A DNA stretch of 64,000 nt from Acidimicrobiia bacterium (GTDB lineage Bacteria > Actinomycetota > Acidimicrobiia > Spongiisociales > Spongiisociaceae), in the NCBI GenBank assembly GCA_009841075.1, contig VXMP01000036.1:1-64000 (forward strand), written 5' to 3'. How positions within the stretch are numbered: the stretch's first letter is position 1; each line of letters begins with the position of its first letter. The translations under genes were made by a program, and so were the position numbers. Positions 14,749 through 26,029 of this stretch are shown piece after piece. The notes under the pieces are model-generated. The model did no database searches. It was not told where the DNA came from and saw only the letters and a list, made by a program, of their open reading frames with translations.

Positions 14749-15735
14749 TTAGCCGCATCGGTCGGCGTGGACCCGTCCGGCGAACCGGTCGGTCATACCC
14801 GCCACATAATCCACCGCCCTCTGTAAAGGGGGGTCGGTGTCCAAGGCGGAGGAAGCCGGTATCTCGGCGGGATGGGCGGAGAAGTAGCCGACCAGATCCT
14901 TGACGATCTGCATGGCCTGGCGGCGCATAGCCTGGCCCTCAGGACGAAGATAGACCCGCTCGAACATGAAGTTTCGGAGCTCGTCCATGGCTTCGGCTAT
15001 GTCTGGCTCCATGGCTATTTGTCCGGCCTGGATGGAACCTTCCACCACGGCGTGCACCATGGTGGTAACCCAGCGGCCGTGCTGTTCTCCCAGCCGGGCC
15101 TGGGCTGCAAAGGGCATGTCTCGATATCGTATTATCCCGGCCCGCATGGCGTCGATCGGGTCATGGCTCAGGTAGGCGATCCGGTCGGCAAACCGGCAGA
15201 GAGCCCCCTCCGGGGTGGACGGCCCCTGCTCTACCCGCCACGGGTGGGCTCGAATGCCGTCCCGAACCTCCCAGGTGAGGTTCAACGGCTCGATCACGGA
15301 GAGGATTCGCTCTGAGTGGTCGGCATGGACCCATCCCTCGTCCAGGATCTCGTTCAAGGCGTCTTCGCCGGTATGTCCGAACGGGGAGTGCCCGATGTCG
15401 TGACCCAGGCAGATGGCTTCGGTCAGCGCCTCGTTAAGCCCCAGCGCCACGGCCATGGAGCGTCCGATCTGGGCGACCTGGAGGGTATGGGTGAGCCGAG
15501 TGACGAAATGGTCGTTCACCGGATCGATGAAAACCTGGGTCTTGCGGGCCAGCCGGCGAAAGGCGTTGGAGTGGATGATCCGGTCGCGGTCCCGCTCAAA
15601 GGCGGTCCGCAAAGGGTCGGGTTCTTCGGGTTCGGCTCTCCCCTTCGACCGGATTGAGCGACCGGCCGCCGGTGCCAACCGGTGCAGCTCCGCCTGTTCC
15701 CGGGCTTCTCGATTCAGGAAGTGAAATGGTTCCAT
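14749..15735 (-). CDS. dgt: Deoxyguanosinetriphosphate triphosphohydrolase-like HD protein
   Basis: FRRLARKTQVF...DHFVTRLTHTLQVAQIGRSMA, CLGHDIGHSPFGHTGEDALNE; ORF could extend to 15771. Confidence 0.9.
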   Translation of the reverse strand: MEPFHFLNREAREQAELHRLAPAAGRSIRSKGRAEPEEPDPLRTAFERDRDRIIHSNAFRRLARKTQVFIDPVNDHFVTRLTHTLQVAQIGRSMAVALGLNEALTEAICLGHDIGHSPFGHTGEDALNEILDEGWVHADHSERILSVIEPLNLTWEVRDGIRAHPWRVEQGPSTPEGALCRFADRIAYLSHDPIDAMRAGIIRYRDMPFAAQARLGEQHGRWVTTMVHAVVEGSIQAGQIAMEPDIAEAMDELRNFMFERVYLRPEGQAMRRQAMQIVKDLVGYFSAHPAEIPASSALDTDPPLQRAVDYVAGMTDRFAGRVHADRCG

Positions 15736-15830
15736 TGCCAGGAGGGTACCCTCCCCGACAAATCTAGCCACCCGGGAGGGTGCGGGCCGGTTTCGGCTCA
15801 GGCCCGGTAGTGCGATTACGATTCCAGGGA

Positions 15831-17537
15831 ATGGGCTATCAGGCGCTGTATCGCAAATACCGTCCGCAACGCTTCGACCAGGTTATAGGTCAGGAGCACG
15901 TGACCGAAACCCTGGCCAAGGAGATCGCCGAGGGCCGGGTCGCCCATGCCTATCTCTTCTCCGGCCCCAGAGGCACCGGTAAGACCACCACCGCCCGCCT
16001 GCTGGCCATGGCACTGAACTGTGCGGGGCGGGGGGAGGCCGACACCGAACCGTGCGGGGCCTGCTCCTCCTGTTCCGATGTGGCCGCCTCGATTTCCATG
16101 GATGTTTTGGAGCTGGACGCCGCCTCTCATAACAAGGTGGACGACATTCGGGATCTCCGGTCCGGGGTGTCGACCGTGGCCTCGACCGGCGGTGCGCAGC
16201 GGGTCTTCATCCTTGATGAAGCCCATATGCTCACCAAGGCGGCCTGCAACGCCCTGCTCAAGACCCTGGAAGAGCCACCCGAGCACGTCCATTTCGTGCT
16301 GGCCACCACCGAGCCCTACCGCCTTTTGGACACGGTACGTTCCCGCAGCCAACGCTTCGATTTCCATCTGGTGCCCACCGATATCCTGGTCAAACACCTG
16401 CAGGCCATCTCCGAAGCGGAAGGCTTTGAAGCCACCGAAGACGGACTGCTGGCGGTGGCGCGGCGGGCGACCGGCTCGGTCCGTGATGCGCTCAGCCTGC
16501 TGGAACAGGTGGCGGCCCGAGATGGTGCCATCACCGAGTCGGGGGTGCAGGCGGCGCTCGGGGTGGCGGGACCGGAATCGCTTATGAAGCTGGCGGATGC
16601 GATCGCCCGAGAAGACCCGGCCCCGGCCCTGGAGATGGTGGCCCGGCTTTCCGCCCAAGGAGTGGATCTGCGGCGCTTCGTGGGCGATGCACTGGATTTC
16701 TTCCGAGGGGTCTTCCTCACCATCTACAGCTCCAACGTGGAGGAGATAACCCACCAGCCCCCGGACGTTATCGAGCGCTGGCGGGAGGTGGCCGGCCGGG
16801 TGCCGGTTGCCCTGGTGATGAGGTCGATCGACCTGTTCGGCGAAACTCTGGGCCGGCTCCGGGAGGGCCGGGAGGAGCGCATGATGCTGGAGCTGGCGGT
16901 GCTGAAATTATCCCGTCCGGAGCTGGATGACCGTTCCGAGGCCCTGCTGCGTCGGATCGAAAAGCTGGAGCGGGGGATGGTGGCCCAGCCCTCCTCTCCA
17001 CCCTTGGCTCCGGCAGCCGAACCCCCCACAGTATCGTCGGTTCCTGCCGGCGACCCGGAACCGCCGCCGACCGGCAACGATTTCCAAAGCCTCTGGCCCC
17101 GGCTGGTCAACCAGGTGATCGAGCAGATAGGTAGCCGACAGCAAGCCCAATTCCGGGAATTGGTACCGTTGGGAGTGGAGGAATCCGTCTTGGTGTTGTC
17201 GGTTCCCAACCGTTTCAGCCTGATGAGCCTCCAACCTGATCGGGAGCTTTCCGTACTGATCGCCCGGCACGCCGGTGCCTTGCTGGGGCGGGAGGTGACC
17301 GTCGAATACCGACTGGCGGACGAAGCATCAGCCGAAGAACCGGACCAACCCGAGCCGCCGGGCGAGGAAAAGTCCGAGCCTGCACCGGCCCCACCCCAGG
17401 AATCCGAAGCCGAAGTAGAGCCCCCCGAGGCAACCGATCCAGGACCGGCGGTGCAGGCGGACGGGGCCACGGCCATCAAGCAGGCGGCGTTCCTACTCGA
17501 AAACCATTTCAACACTCGCGAGGTCCCGGCCGATTAG
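15831..17537 (+). CDS. dnaX: DNA polymerase III subunits gamma/tau
   Basis: MGYQALYRKYRPQRFDQVIGQEHV, AYLFSGPRGTGKTTTARLLAMALNC, Zn cysteines CGACSSC; ORF opens at 15780. Confidence 0.95.
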   Translation: MGYQALYRKYRPQRFDQVIGQEHVTETLAKEIAEGRVAHAYLFSGPRGTGKTTTARLLAMALNCAGRGEADTEPCGACSSCSDVAASISMDVLELDAASHNKVDDIRDLRSGVSTVASTGGAQRVFILDEAHMLTKAACNALLKTLEEPPEHVHFVLATTEPYRLLDTVRSRSQRFDFHLVPTDILVKHLQAISEAEGFEATEDGLLAVARRATGSVRDALSLLEQVAARDGAITESGVQAALGVAGPESLMKLADAIAREDPAPALEMVARLSAQGVDLRRFVGDALDFFRGVFLTIYSSNVEEITHQPPDVIERWREVAGRVPVALVMRSIDLFGETLGRLREGREERMMLELAVLKLSRPELDDRSEALLRRIEKLERGMVAQPSSPPLAPAAEPPTVSSVPAGDPEPPPTGNDFQSLWPRLVNQVIEQIGSRQQAQFRELVPLGVEESVLVLSVPNRFSLMSLQPDRELSVLIARHAGALLGREVTVEYRLADEASAEEPDQPEPPGEEKSEPAPAPPQESEAEVEPPEATDPGPAVQADGATAIKQAAFLLENHFNTREVPAD

Positions 17538-17585
17538 GCGGGATGACATGGTTATGGGGGTCGCTCCGACTACCCTGATGGCCAT

Positions 17586-18209
17586 ATGTTCGAGCCCCCC
17601 GTACAAAGGCTGATCGACGAGCTGTCCCGCCTTCCCGGGGTGGGTAGAAAGTCGGCCCAACGTCTGGCGTTTCACCTGCTTAACGTGGACGAAGCCGACA
17701 CCCGCCGGTTGGCAGAGGCGATCATCGACCTAAAGGAGCAGACCTCGGTCTGCAAGCGCTGTTTCAACGTCACCGCCGGGGCGGAATGTTCGATCTGCCT
17801 GGATCCCCGAAGGGAGCCTCGTCACATCTGCGTGGTGGAGCGGGTGCAGGATATTGCGGTGATCGAACGCACCCGCGAGTTCGCCGGAAGGTATCACGTG
17901 CTGGGTGGTGCGCTTTCGCCCATTGACGGGATCGGACCCTCCCAGCTTCGGATCCGGGAGCTGGAGGATCGGATCCGCCATCTCCAAAACGGTTCGGCCG
18001 GGTCTCAGAATGGGGAGGCGATCGAGCTGATTATCGCCACCAACCCCACCATCGAGGGGGACACCACCGCCATGTACCTGGCGCGTCGCCTCAAACCGTT
18101 CGGGGTAACCGTCACCCGTCCCGCCAGCGGACTTCCGGTGGGAGGCGACATGGACTACGCCGACGAGATAACCCTGGGCCGGGCCCTGGCCGATCGCCGT
18201 ACCCTGTAA
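17586..18209 (+). CDS. recR: Recombination protein RecR
   Basis: [21 protein letters not shown]4 zinc finger [16 protein letters not shown], Toprim region. Confidence 0.96.
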   Translation: MFEPPVQRLIDELSRLPGVGRKSAQRLAFHLLNVDEADTRRLAEAIIDLKEQTSVCKRCFNVTAGAECSICLDPRREPRHICVVERVQDIAVIERTREFAGRYHVLGGALSPIDGIGPSQLRIRELEDRIRHLQNGSAGSQNGEAIELIIATNPTIEGDTTAMYLARRLKPFGVTVTRPASGLPVGGDMDYADEITLGRALADRRTL

Positions 18210-18218
18210 ATTGATGGA

Positions 18219-19406
18219 ATGGATTTGATGGCCAAAGGAGTCGGGCCGGTCGAAACCCGACTTTTTACCTTTGGAAGCCAGAAACCCTTCGTCTGCGAGA
18301 ACGGCGAGGAAATCGGACCGGTCACCCTGGCCTACGAAATCTACGGCAAGCTGAACCAGGCGCGGGATAACGCCATCCTCCTGTTCCACGCCCTGACGGG
18401 AAGCCACCACGCCGCAGGCGTTAACCCTGATTACCAAGGTGCCGGCGATCGTTGGACTGACGAGATACACACCGGATGGTGGGATGCCTTTATCGGCCCG
18501 AAGCGGTCCCTCAACACCGACCGGTTTGCGGTGATCTGCGTCAACTGGCTGGGCCATTGCTATGGATCCACCGGACCGCCCTCCATAGACCCGGCCACCG
18601 GACGGCCTTACGGTTCCACCTTTCCTCGGATAACGGTCGGCGACACCGTTCGGGCCCATTTTCGTCTGCTCGATCATCTGGGGATCGAGCGGTTGCACGC
18701 CGTGGTGGGCGGGAGCGTGGGGGGCATGATGTGCCTCGACGTGGCGACCCGCTATCCGAGGCGGGTCCGGTTTGTGGTGCCCATCGCGGCGGGTTTGAAG
18801 TCCACCACTCTTCAGAAGCTCCACAATTTCGAGCAGATCAACGCCATCTACAAGGACCCCGACTTCAAAGGAGGCGACTATTACGCCGGCCCGCCCCCGA
18901 ATGCCGGGTTGTCTCTTGCCCGAATGATCGGCCATAAGACCTTCAGGTCGCTGGACCATATGCAGGAGCTGGCGCAAGAGAAGGTTTTGGTGTCAAACGA
19001 GCTGGTGCGGCTGCCCATAGAGAGCTACATGTGGCATCAGGGCGAGAAGTTCGTCAAGCGCTTCGACGCCAACGCCTATCTGAGGACCATGTGGGCCTGG
19101 CAAGATTTCGACCTCTATAGGCAGGCAGACCGGCAGGGGATGACCGTTCGGGGTTTGCTGGCCGAAGGGTCACACAAGTACTTGGCCGAAGGGGCGCATA
19201 AGTATCTGGTGTTCTCGATCGACTCGGACGTCTGCTACTACCCGGTGGAGCAGCGAGAGCTGACCGAGGAGCTCAAAGGGGCCGGATTGGATGTCGACTG
19301 GATAACCGTCCACTCCGAGAAGGGACACGACGCCTTCCTGTTGGAACCCCATCTGTTTGAGCCCCACCTTCGTTATCATCTGGAAGCCGAATGGTTTCGC
19401 CGATGA
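18219..19406 (+). CDS. metX: Homoserine O-acetyltransferase
   Basis: LLFHALTGSHHAAG, VVGGSVGGMMCLDVATRYPRRV, C-terminal HSEKGHDAFLLE; adjacent to metY. Confidence 0.93.
   Translation: MDLMAKGVGPVETRLFTFGSQKPFVCENGEEIGPVTLAYEIYGKLNQARDNAILLFHALTGSHHAAGVNPDYQGAGDRWTDEIHTGWWDAFIGPKRSLNTDRFAVICVNWLGHCYGSTGPPSIDPATGRPYGSTFPRITVGDTVRAHFRLLDHLGIERLHAVVGGSVGGMMCLDVATRYPRRVRFVVPIAAGLKSTTLQKLHNFEQINAIYKDPDFKGGDYYAGPPPNAGLSLARMIGHKTFRSLDHMQELAQEKVLVSNELVRLPIESYMWHQGEKFVKRFDANAYLRTMWAWQDFDLYRQADRQGMTVRGLLAEGSHKYLAEGAHKYLVFSIDSDVCYYPVEQRELTEELKGAGLDVDWITVHSEKGHDAFLLEPHLFEPHLRYHLEAEWFRR
19158..19205 (+). repeat. 24-bp in-frame tandem duplication in metX (LAEGSHKY / LAEGAHKY)
   Basis: ctggccgaagggtcacacaagtac followed directly by ttggccgaaggggcgcataagtat. 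Confidence 0.85.
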
Positions 19407-19440
19407 TGGCAGACTCGCCGCGGGCAGGAAGAGGAGCTTG

Positions 19441-20715
19441 ATGGATCACCGCTTTGGTTTCGATACCCGGTCCATCCATGCCGGACAGCGCCCCGATCCC
19501 GAGACCGGTGCCCGGGCCTTGCCGATCTATCAGACCACCTCCTATGTGTTCGAAGACCCTCAGCAGGCCGCCGACCTGTTCGCCCTGCAAAGTTTCGGCA
19601 ACATCTACACCCGGATCGGCAACCCCACCACCGCCTCCTTCGAGGAGCGGATGGCCTCATTGGAGGGCGGCTTGGGCGGACTGGCCGCCGCCTCCGGCAT
19701 GTCGGCCCAGCTGGTGGCGGTGCTCACCGCCTGCGAGGCCGGCGACCATATCATCGCCAACCGTTCCCTCTACGGGGGAACCTTCACCCAGTTCGACGTG
19801 AGCCTGCGGAGGATGGGGATCGAAACCACCTTCGTCGACACCAACAACCTGGAGGAAATCGAAAAGGCCATAACCGATCGAACCCGGCTGATCTACGGCG
19901 AAACGGTCGGGAACCCGGCGGGTGACATCCTTGACTTCGAACCCATGTCCGATCTGGCCCACTCCCACGGCCTTCCGCTGGTGGTGGACAACACCTTCGC
20001 CAGCCCGGCCCTGTGCCGTCCCATCGAACACGGTGCCGATGTGGTGGTCCATTCCGCCACCAAGTTCATCGGCGGGCACGGGGTGGCCATAGCCGGGGTG
20101 GTGGTGGAGAACGGGCGCTTCCCTTGGGACAACGGTCGGTTCCCGACCATCACCGAACCCTCGCCCGCCTATCAAAAGCTGACCTTCTGGGAGAACTTTC
20201 GGGAGTACGCCTATCTGATGAAGGCCCGGATGGAGCTGATGCGGGATGTGGGGGCGATCCTCTCGCCTTTCAACGCCTTCCTGCTCATGCTGGGCCTGGA
20301 AACCCTTTCCCTGCGCATGGAGCGCCATGTCGCCAACGCCCAGGCGGTTGCCGAGTTCCTGGAATCCGACCGGAGGGTTTCGTGGGTTTCTTACGCCGGA
20401 CTACCTTCCCACCAATCTCACGACCTGGTCGCCAAGTACATTCCGGCCGGCCCTGGTGCGGTGTTTACCTTCGGGGTGGCGGGTGGCTACCAAGCCGGGG
20501 TGTCGTTCATCGAGCGGGTGGAGCTGGCCTCCCATCTGGCCAACGTCGGCGACTCCAAGACCCTGGTGATCCATCCGGCCAGCACCACCCATCAGCAGGT
20601 GCCGCCGGATCAACGGAAGGCCGCCGGGGTGGGCGACGACATGATCCGCATCTCGATCGGCCTGGAAAACATCGAAGACATCCTCTGGGACCTGGACCAG
20701 GCATTGGGGAGCTGA
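19441..20715 (+). CDS. metY: O-acetylhomoserine sulfhydrylase
   Basis: [44 protein letters not shown] Lys region [14 protein letters not shown]. Confidence 0.92.
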   Translation: MDHRFGFDTRSIHAGQRPDPETGARALPIYQTTSYVFEDPQQAADLFALQSFGNIYTRIGNPTTASFEERMASLEGGLGGLAAASGMSAQLVAVLTACEAGDHIIANRSLYGGTFTQFDVSLRRMGIETTFVDTNNLEEIEKAITDRTRLIYGETVGNPAGDILDFEPMSDLAHSHGLPLVVDNTFASPALCRPIEHGADVVVHSATKFIGGHGVAIAGVVVENGRFPWDNGRFPTITEPSPAYQKLTFWENFREYAYLMKARMELMRDVGAILSPFNAFLLMLGLETLSLRMERHVANAQAVAEFLESDRRVSWVSYAGLPSHQSHDLVAKYIPAGPGAVFTFGVAGGYQAGVSFIERVELASHLANVGDSKTLVIHPASTTHQQVPPDQRKAAGVGDDMIRISIGLENIEDILWDLDQALGS

Positions 20716-20718
20716 AGC

Positions 20719-21198
20719 ATGACCGAAGTATTGGAAGCCGACGCCCGCACCCGGCTGCGGATCATTCATAACGCCCGCTCGGCCGCTTTGGTAGGGGTGT
20801 CGGGCAACGAGCTCCGGGCCTCCAATTTTGTGGCCACCTATCTGATCCGAACCCATCTGCGGGTGTATCCGGTCAACCCGGTCTATGACGAGATACTGGG
20901 TTTGAAGTGCTACGACTCCCTGGCCGATCTGCCCGAGGTACCCGACATCGTGGACATCTTCCGCCGCCCCGACGCCATTCCGGAAGTCGTTGACGAGGCT
21001 ATCTCGGTCGGGGCCAAGGTGGTTTGGTTCCAACTCGGACTGCGCCATGACGAAGCCGCCCGCACCGCCATAGACGCCGGATTGGAGGTAGTGCAGGACC
21101 GCTGCCTCAAGATCGAGCACGCCCGCTTCTCCGGCCGTCTTAACCTGGCCGGTTTCGACACCGGGGTAATTTCCTCCAAACGCTACCGCCGCATCTAA
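20719..21198 (+). CDS. CoA-binding (YccU-like) protein
   Basis: AALVGVSGNELRASNFVATYLIRTHLRVYPVNPVYDEILGLKCYDSLADLPEVPDIVDIFRR. Confidence 0.85.
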   Translation: MTEVLEADARTRLRIIHNARSAALVGVSGNELRASNFVATYLIRTHLRVYPVNPVYDEILGLKCYDSLADLPEVPDIVDIFRRPDAIPEVVDEAISVGAKVVWFQLGLRHDEAARTAIDAGLEVVQDRCLKIEHARFSGRLNLAGFDTGVISSKRYRRI

Positions 21199-21301
21199 AC
21201 CCCACCGAAACCTCAGGGCTCCCAGAAATTTAGGGAATATGATACGGCTATACTCAGGTTATACATACTGTAAAGACTGAGATACTCATCTAGGAGGAGC
21301 A

Positions 21302-23131
21302 ATGTCCAAGGCTGTCGGGATCGATCTGGGAACCACCAACAGCGTCATAGCGGTGTTGGAGGGCGGAGAGCCCACCGTGGTCGCCAACGCCGAAGGTGCC
21401 CGTACCACCCCTTCGGTGGTGGCTTTCAAGGACGATGAGGTTCTGGTCGGTGAGATCGCCAAGCGCCAGGCCATCACCAACCCCGACAACACGGTTCGTT
21501 CGGTCAAGCGTCACATGGGGACCAACTGGTCGGTGTCCGCCAACGACAAGTCCTATCAGGCCCAAGAGGTTTCGGCCCGAACCCTGATGAAGCTGAAACG
21601 GGATGCCGAGGCCTATTTGGGAAGCCCGATTACCTCCGCCGTGATCACCGTGCCCGCCTACTTCAACGATGCCCAGCGCCAGGCCACCAAGGAGGCGGGC
21701 CAGATAGCCGGCCTGGAGGTGCTGAGGATTATCAACGAGCCTACCGCCGCCGCCCTGGCCTACGGGCTGGACAAAGAAGAATCGGACCAGACCATTCTGG
21801 TGTTCGACCTGGGGGGCGGAACCTTCGATGTTTCGGTTCTGGAAATCGGGGAAGGGGTGTTCGAGGTCAAATCCACCAGCGGAGACACCCAACTGGGCGG
21901 TGATGACTGGGATCAGGTCATCATCGACTGGCTGGTGGAAGGCTTCAAGAACGAAACCGGGGTTGACCTGAGCCAGGACAAGATGGCCGTGCAACGCCTC
22001 AAGGAGGCCGCCGAGAAAGCCAAGGTTGAGCTGTCCACCGTACCCGACACCGACCTCAACCTGCCGTTTATCACCGCCACCGCCGACGGCCCTCTTCATC
22101 TGCAGAGGAAGCTGACCCGTGCCGAGTTCGAGAAGCTCACCGAGCATCTGGTCAAACGGACCGAAAGGCCTTTCAAGCAGGTTATCGCTGATGCCGGGAT
22201 ATCCGCCCAGGACGTGGACCATGTGGTGCTGGTGGGCGGTTCCACCCGGATGCCCGCCATCCAAGAACTAGTGAAAAGGCTGACCGGCAAGACACCTCAT
22301 CGGGGGGTCAACCCCGACGAGGTGGTGGCAGCCGGTGCCGCCCTGCAGGCGGGTGTGTTGACCGGCGATGTCAAGGACATCCTGTTGTTGGATGTGACCC
22401 CGCTAACCCTGGGTATCGAGACCAAGGGCAGCGTTAGGACCAAGATGATCGAGCGCAACACCACCATTCCCACCAAGCGCACCGAGATCTTCACCACTGC
22501 GGACCATAACCAGTCGGAGGTGGAAATACACGTGCTCCAGGGTGAGCGTTCGATGGCCTCGGACAACAAGAGTCTGGGTAGGTTCCGGCTGACCGGAATC
22601 CCGCCCGCCCCGATGGGGGTTCCCCAGATCGAGGTGAGCTTCGATATCGACGCCAACGGGATCGTGTCGGTCAACGCCAAGGATCTGGGTACCGGGCGAC
22701 AGCAGGCCCTGACCATCACCGGCGGCACCGCCCTGTCTCAGGACGAGATCGAACGGATGGTCGAAGATGCCGAGCGCTACGCCGCCGACGACCGGAAGCG
22801 GAGAGACCTGGCCGATGCCCGCAATCAGGCCGATCAATTGCTCGACCAGACCGAAAAACTGTTGGAAGATCACGGGGATAAGCTCGACGGACAGGAACGC
22901 TCCGCCCTCGATGGGGCGATGCAGGAGCTGAGGTCGGTCGTCGGAAGTGAGGATTCCACCGCCGAAGATATCCAGAGCAAGATCCAGGCGTTATACCAGG
23001 AGTCGATGGTGTTGGGGCAGAAAGCGAGCGCCGCCCAAGCCGAAGGAGCGGAGCCCGGCCCGAGCTATACCATCCCCGAAGACGAGGACATAGTGGAGGC
23101 CGAGATCATCGATGAAGGAGACGAAGTTTGA
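21302..23131 (+). CDS. dnaK: Molecular chaperone DnaK
   Basis: [49 protein letters not shown]. Confidence 0.98.
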   Translation: MSKAVGIDLGTTNSVIAVLEGGEPTVVANAEGARTTPSVVAFKDDEVLVGEIAKRQAITNPDNTVRSVKRHMGTNWSVSANDKSYQAQEVSARTLMKLKRDAEAYLGSPITSAVITVPAYFNDAQRQATKEAGQIAGLEVLRIINEPTAAALAYGLDKEESDQTILVFDLGGGTFDVSVLEIGEGVFEVKSTSGDTQLGGDDWDQVIIDWLVEGFKNETGVDLSQDKMAVQRLKEAAEKAKVELSTVPDTDLNLPFITATADGPLHLQRKLTRAEFEKLTEHLVKRTERPFKQVIADAGISAQDVDHVVLVGGSTRMPAIQELVKRLTGKTPHRGVNPDEVVAAGAALQAGVLTGDVKDILLLDVTPLTLGIETKGSVRTKMIERNTTIPTKRTEIFTTADHNQSEVEIHVLQGERSMASDNKSLGRFRLTGIPPAPMGVPQIEVSFDIDANGIVSVNAKDLGTGRQQALTITGGTALSQDEIERMVEDAERYAADDRKRRDLADARNQADQLLDQTEKLLEDHGDKLDGQERSALDGAMQELRSVVGSEDSTAEDIQSKIQALYQESMVLGQKASAAQAEGAEPGPSYTIPEDEDIVEAEIIDEGDEV

Positions 23132-23787
23132 CCGCCCCAGCCCATCCGGAAAACGGTGTCGACCCGGTAGACGAGCTGTTAGAGGAGATTGTCGCCGAAG
23201 ATCTCGATCTTCCTGACGCCGAGGAGCTCGACCTTCCTGACGATCCGAACCAGGTCATCCGGGACCTTACCGAGCAACTAGAGACGGCCCGGGCGGAAGC
23301 CGAGCAGGCCCGGGTGGAAGCCGAGCAGGCCGACGACCTATGGAAACGGTCTGCGGCCGAGTTCGAGAACTTCCGCCGGCGTCGGGCCCGCTTAGAGGAA
23401 GAGTCGGCCGCCAGGGCCTCGGCGGAGGTTATTAAGCGACTCCTTCCGGCTCTGGACGGCTTCGACGCAGCGCTGGCCATGGATCAAGCCTCGCAGGAAG
23501 ACGGCACCCCGACCTCTTCCGCCCACCCCCTGCGCCAAGGCCTGTCCAGCACCCGGGAGTTGCTGCTTTCCACCTTGGCCGGTGAGGGACTGGAGCCCAT
23601 CGAGGCATTGGGCCAGGAGTTCGACCCGGCCTGGCACGAGGCGGTTCATATGGTCGAAGGGAGCGGCACCCTGGTGGTTACGGCCGAGTTGCGGCGCGGC
23701 TACCTCCTTAAAGGAAGGGTGATCCGCCCCACCCAGGTGGTGGTCGGATACCAACCGGACTCCTCAACCGACCCGGACCCGAAGTGA
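23128..23787 (+). CDS. grpE: Nucleotide exchange factor GrpE
   Basis: Between dnaK and dna[18 protein letters not shown] and C-terminal [25 protein letters not shown]. Confidence 0.95.
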   Translation: MTAPAHPENGVDPVDELLEEIVAEDLDLPDAEELDLPDDPNQVIRDLTEQLETARAEAEQARVEAEQADDLWKRSAAEFENFRRRRARLEEESAARASAEVIKRLLPALDGFDAALAMDQASQEDGTPTSSAHPLRQGLSSTRELLLSTLAGEGLEPIEALGQEFDPAWHEAVHMVEGSGTLVVTAELRRGYLLKGRVIRPTQVVVGYQPDSSTDPDPK

Positions 23788-23806
23788 GTCCTCCGACCGG
23801 GCGACC

Positions 23807-24913
23807 ATGAACCGCGACTGGCTGGAGAAGGACTTCTACCTCCTGCTGGGAGTCGCCCAAGACGCCGATCAGCCCGCCATCAAGAAGGCCTTCCGGCGTA
23901 TGGCGCGGGAGCTTCATCCGGACGCCAACCCGGATAACCCGAACGCCACCGAGCGGTTTCAGGAGGTTTCGGAGGCTTATGAGGTGCTGTCCGACCCCGA
24001 ACGCCGGGCGGCATACGACCGGGTTCGTTCGCTGGGTGCCCCAAGCGGCGGCGGGTTCGGTTCCGGGGCGGGAGGCGGTTTTGGGGGCGGCTCGGTCCGG
24101 TTCGAAGACCTGCTGGGCGGTGCCGGAGGGGGGATAAGAGACTTTATCAACTTTGGCCGAAGGGGAGGAGGTGCCCAACGAGGTGCCAACCAGTTCACCA
24201 CCCTCGACCTCACCTTCGAGCAGGCCATTAAAGGAACCACCCAAACGGTTACGGTGTCGGGGGCGGGCCGGTGCGAAAAATGTTCGGGGTCAGGTGCAGA
24301 GCCGGGCACCCGGGTGGACGTGTGTGCGAGCTGTGGCGGCACCGGCACGGTGGCTGCCAATCAAGGGGTCTTTTCCTTCACCAATCCCTGCGGGGTCTGC
24401 GGAGGCAGCGGCCGAAACATCGAGACCCCCTGTAGCAGGTGTCAAGGATCGGGCCAGAAGAACCGGACCCGCACCATAAAGGTGCGCATTCCGCCCGGAG
24501 TCCGGGACGGCAACACCGTTCGGCTGCGAGGTCGGGGGGCTCCGGGGCGAGGCGGAGGCCCTCCCGGTGATCTGCTGGTCAAGGTTCGGGTGGGTTCCCA
24601 TCCGGTTTACTCTCGCAAGGATGACAATCTGACCATGCAGCTTCCGATTAGCTTCACCGAGGCGGCGTTGGGTGCCAGGGTAAATGTCCCGACCCTGAAC
24701 GGGACGGTGACCCTCAAAATCCCGGCCGGAACCTCATCGGGTCGGACCTTCCGGATACGCAAGGAAGGGGTGCAGCGAGGTGCCGGACGACAAGGTGACC
24801 TGTTGGTGACGGTTAACGTTGCCGTCCCCGAAAGGCTGTCGAGGCAGGCCAAGAAATTGTTGGAGGAGTACCGGCAAAAATACGAGAAGACCGACCTCAG
24901 GGCGCATCTATAA
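23807..24913 (+). CDS. dnaJ: Chaperone DnaJ
   Basis: J domain with HPD (ELHPDANPDNPNATERFQEVSEAYEVLSDPERRAAYDR), G-rich linker, four CxxCxGxG-type zinc motifs. Confidence 0.97.
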   Translation: MNRDWLEKDFYLLLGVAQDADQPAIKKAFRRMARELHPDANPDNPNATERFQEVSEAYEVLSDPERRAAYDRVRSLGAPSGGGFGSGAGGGFGGGSVRFEDLLGGAGGGIRDFINFGRRGGGAQRGANQFTTLDLTFEQAIKGTTQTVTVSGAGRCEKCSGSGAEPGTRVDVCASCGGTGTVAANQGVFSFTNPCGVCGGSGRNIETPCSRCQGSGQKNRTRTIKVRIPPGVRDGNTVRLRGRGAPGRGGGPPGDLLVKVRVGSHPVYSRKDDNLTMQLPISFTEAALGARVNVPTLNGTVTLKIPAGTSSGRTFRIRKEGVQRGAGRQGDLLVTVNVAVPERLSRQAKKLLEEYRQKYEKTDLRAHL

Positions 24914-24929
24914 AGAAGGGAGAATCCGG

Positions 24930-25346
24930 ATGGACCAGGAAAAGCTTACCCCCGAATTGGAGGCGGTTTACGTCATCTCGGTGGCTGCCACCCTGTCCGG
25001 CATGCACCCCCAGACCCTGCGCATATACGAACGTAGAGGCCTGATCGAACCCTACCGTACCCCGGGTGGAACCCGGCGCTACTCGGCGGCCGACCTTGAG
25101 CGGCTGTCCCTGATCCAGGAACTAACCGGCCAGGGCATCAACATCGAAGGCGTTAAGCGAATTATGGAGCTGGAAGCGGAGAACCGGGAACTCCATGACG
25201 AGACCCGACGCCTGCGTCGCCGTTTAAAGGTCGCCCAGGAAGCCGCCATCACCGCCACCGAAGCCCTGGAACGCACCAGGCGGCGACTACGCAGAGGGGA
25301 GATTCTGGTCCGAAGCGACGTGCTCCGCTTCCCCGACAACATATGA
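24930..25346 (+). CDS. hspR: MerR-family heat-shock regulator HspR
   Basis: MHPQTLRIYERRGLIEPYRTPGGTRRYSAADLERLSLIQELTGQGINIEGVKRIMELE; end of dnaK-grpE-dnaJ-hspR. Confidence 0.92.
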   Translation: MDQEKLTPELEAVYVISVAATLSGMHPQTLRIYERRGLIEPYRTPGGTRRYSAADLERLSLIQELTGQGINIEGVKRIMELEAENRELHDETRRLRRRLKVAQEAAITATEALERTRRRLRRGEILVRSDVLRFPDNI

Positions 25347-26029
25347 AAATCAGGGCGGTCGTTTTTGACTTTGGGGGTGTGGTGATCCGTACTCCTTTTG
25401 AGATGGTGGCCGGTTTGGAGCGGCGGCTGGGCCTGGTGCCCGGCACCATCGGGTTGACCGGACCTTTTGATCCCCAAGCCGACCCACTATGGCAGCGGTT
25501 TCAGTCGGGAGAGTTCACCGAGGTGGGTTACTGGCACCGTCAGGCGGATCGCTACGCCGATCTGATTGACGCCGGAGAGGATCGGCTCCGTAGCTTCATG
25601 GACGCCCTCTTTGACGCCCCCCGCCGGGAGGTGATCCGCCCCGAGACCTGGCGGTTGTGCGCCGTCCTTCGTTCCAAAGGGCTTCGGGTGGCGGCGCTCA
25701 CCAACGATCTGGGCCGCTTCCATGATCCGGCCTGGATCGAGCGGATGCAGGTACTGGACAAGTTCGACCCGTTGGTAGACCTGTCCCACAGCGGGGTTCT
25801 CAAGCCCGATCCACGGGGTTACAAAATCCTGCTCGACCAGCTGGATCTTCCCGCCGATCGGGTCTTGTTCGTAGACGATCAACCGGTCAACATCGCCGGG
25901 GCCGAACGGGTGGGCCTACGCACCGTCTACTTCGATGTGCCGTACCCCTCCGGCTCGGTGGAACGGGTCCTGAAAACGGCCGAAGCCCTCATAGGAGAAG
26001 GTCTAGGAGCCGGTCACAGCTCTCCCTGA
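25343..26029 (+). CDS. HAD-family hydrolase
   Basis: VVFDFGGVVIRTPFEM, LTNDLGRF, LFVDDQPVNIAGAERVGLRTVYF; start overlaps the hspR stop. Confidence 0.85.
   Translation: MKIRAVVFDFGGVVIRTPFEMVAGLERRLGLVPGTIGLTGPFDPQADPLWQRFQSGEFTEVGYWHRQADRYADLIDAGEDRLRSFMDALFDAPRREVIRPETWRLCAVLRSKGLRVAALTNDLGRFHDPAWIERMQVLDKFDPLVDLSHSGVLKPDPRGYKILLDQLDLPADRVLFVDDQPVNIAGAERVGLRTVYFDVPYPSGSVERVLKTAEALIGEGLGAGHSSP

Noticed and set aside
15772-15830. Possible small SRP RNA upstream of dnaX
   Set aside because: The gap is only about 60 nt once the dgt and dnaX starts are set, and no SRP Alu/S-domain signature was seen
17730-18977. 415-aa minus-strand ORF across recR and metX
   Set aside because: Antisense to two well-recognised genes; no motif of its own
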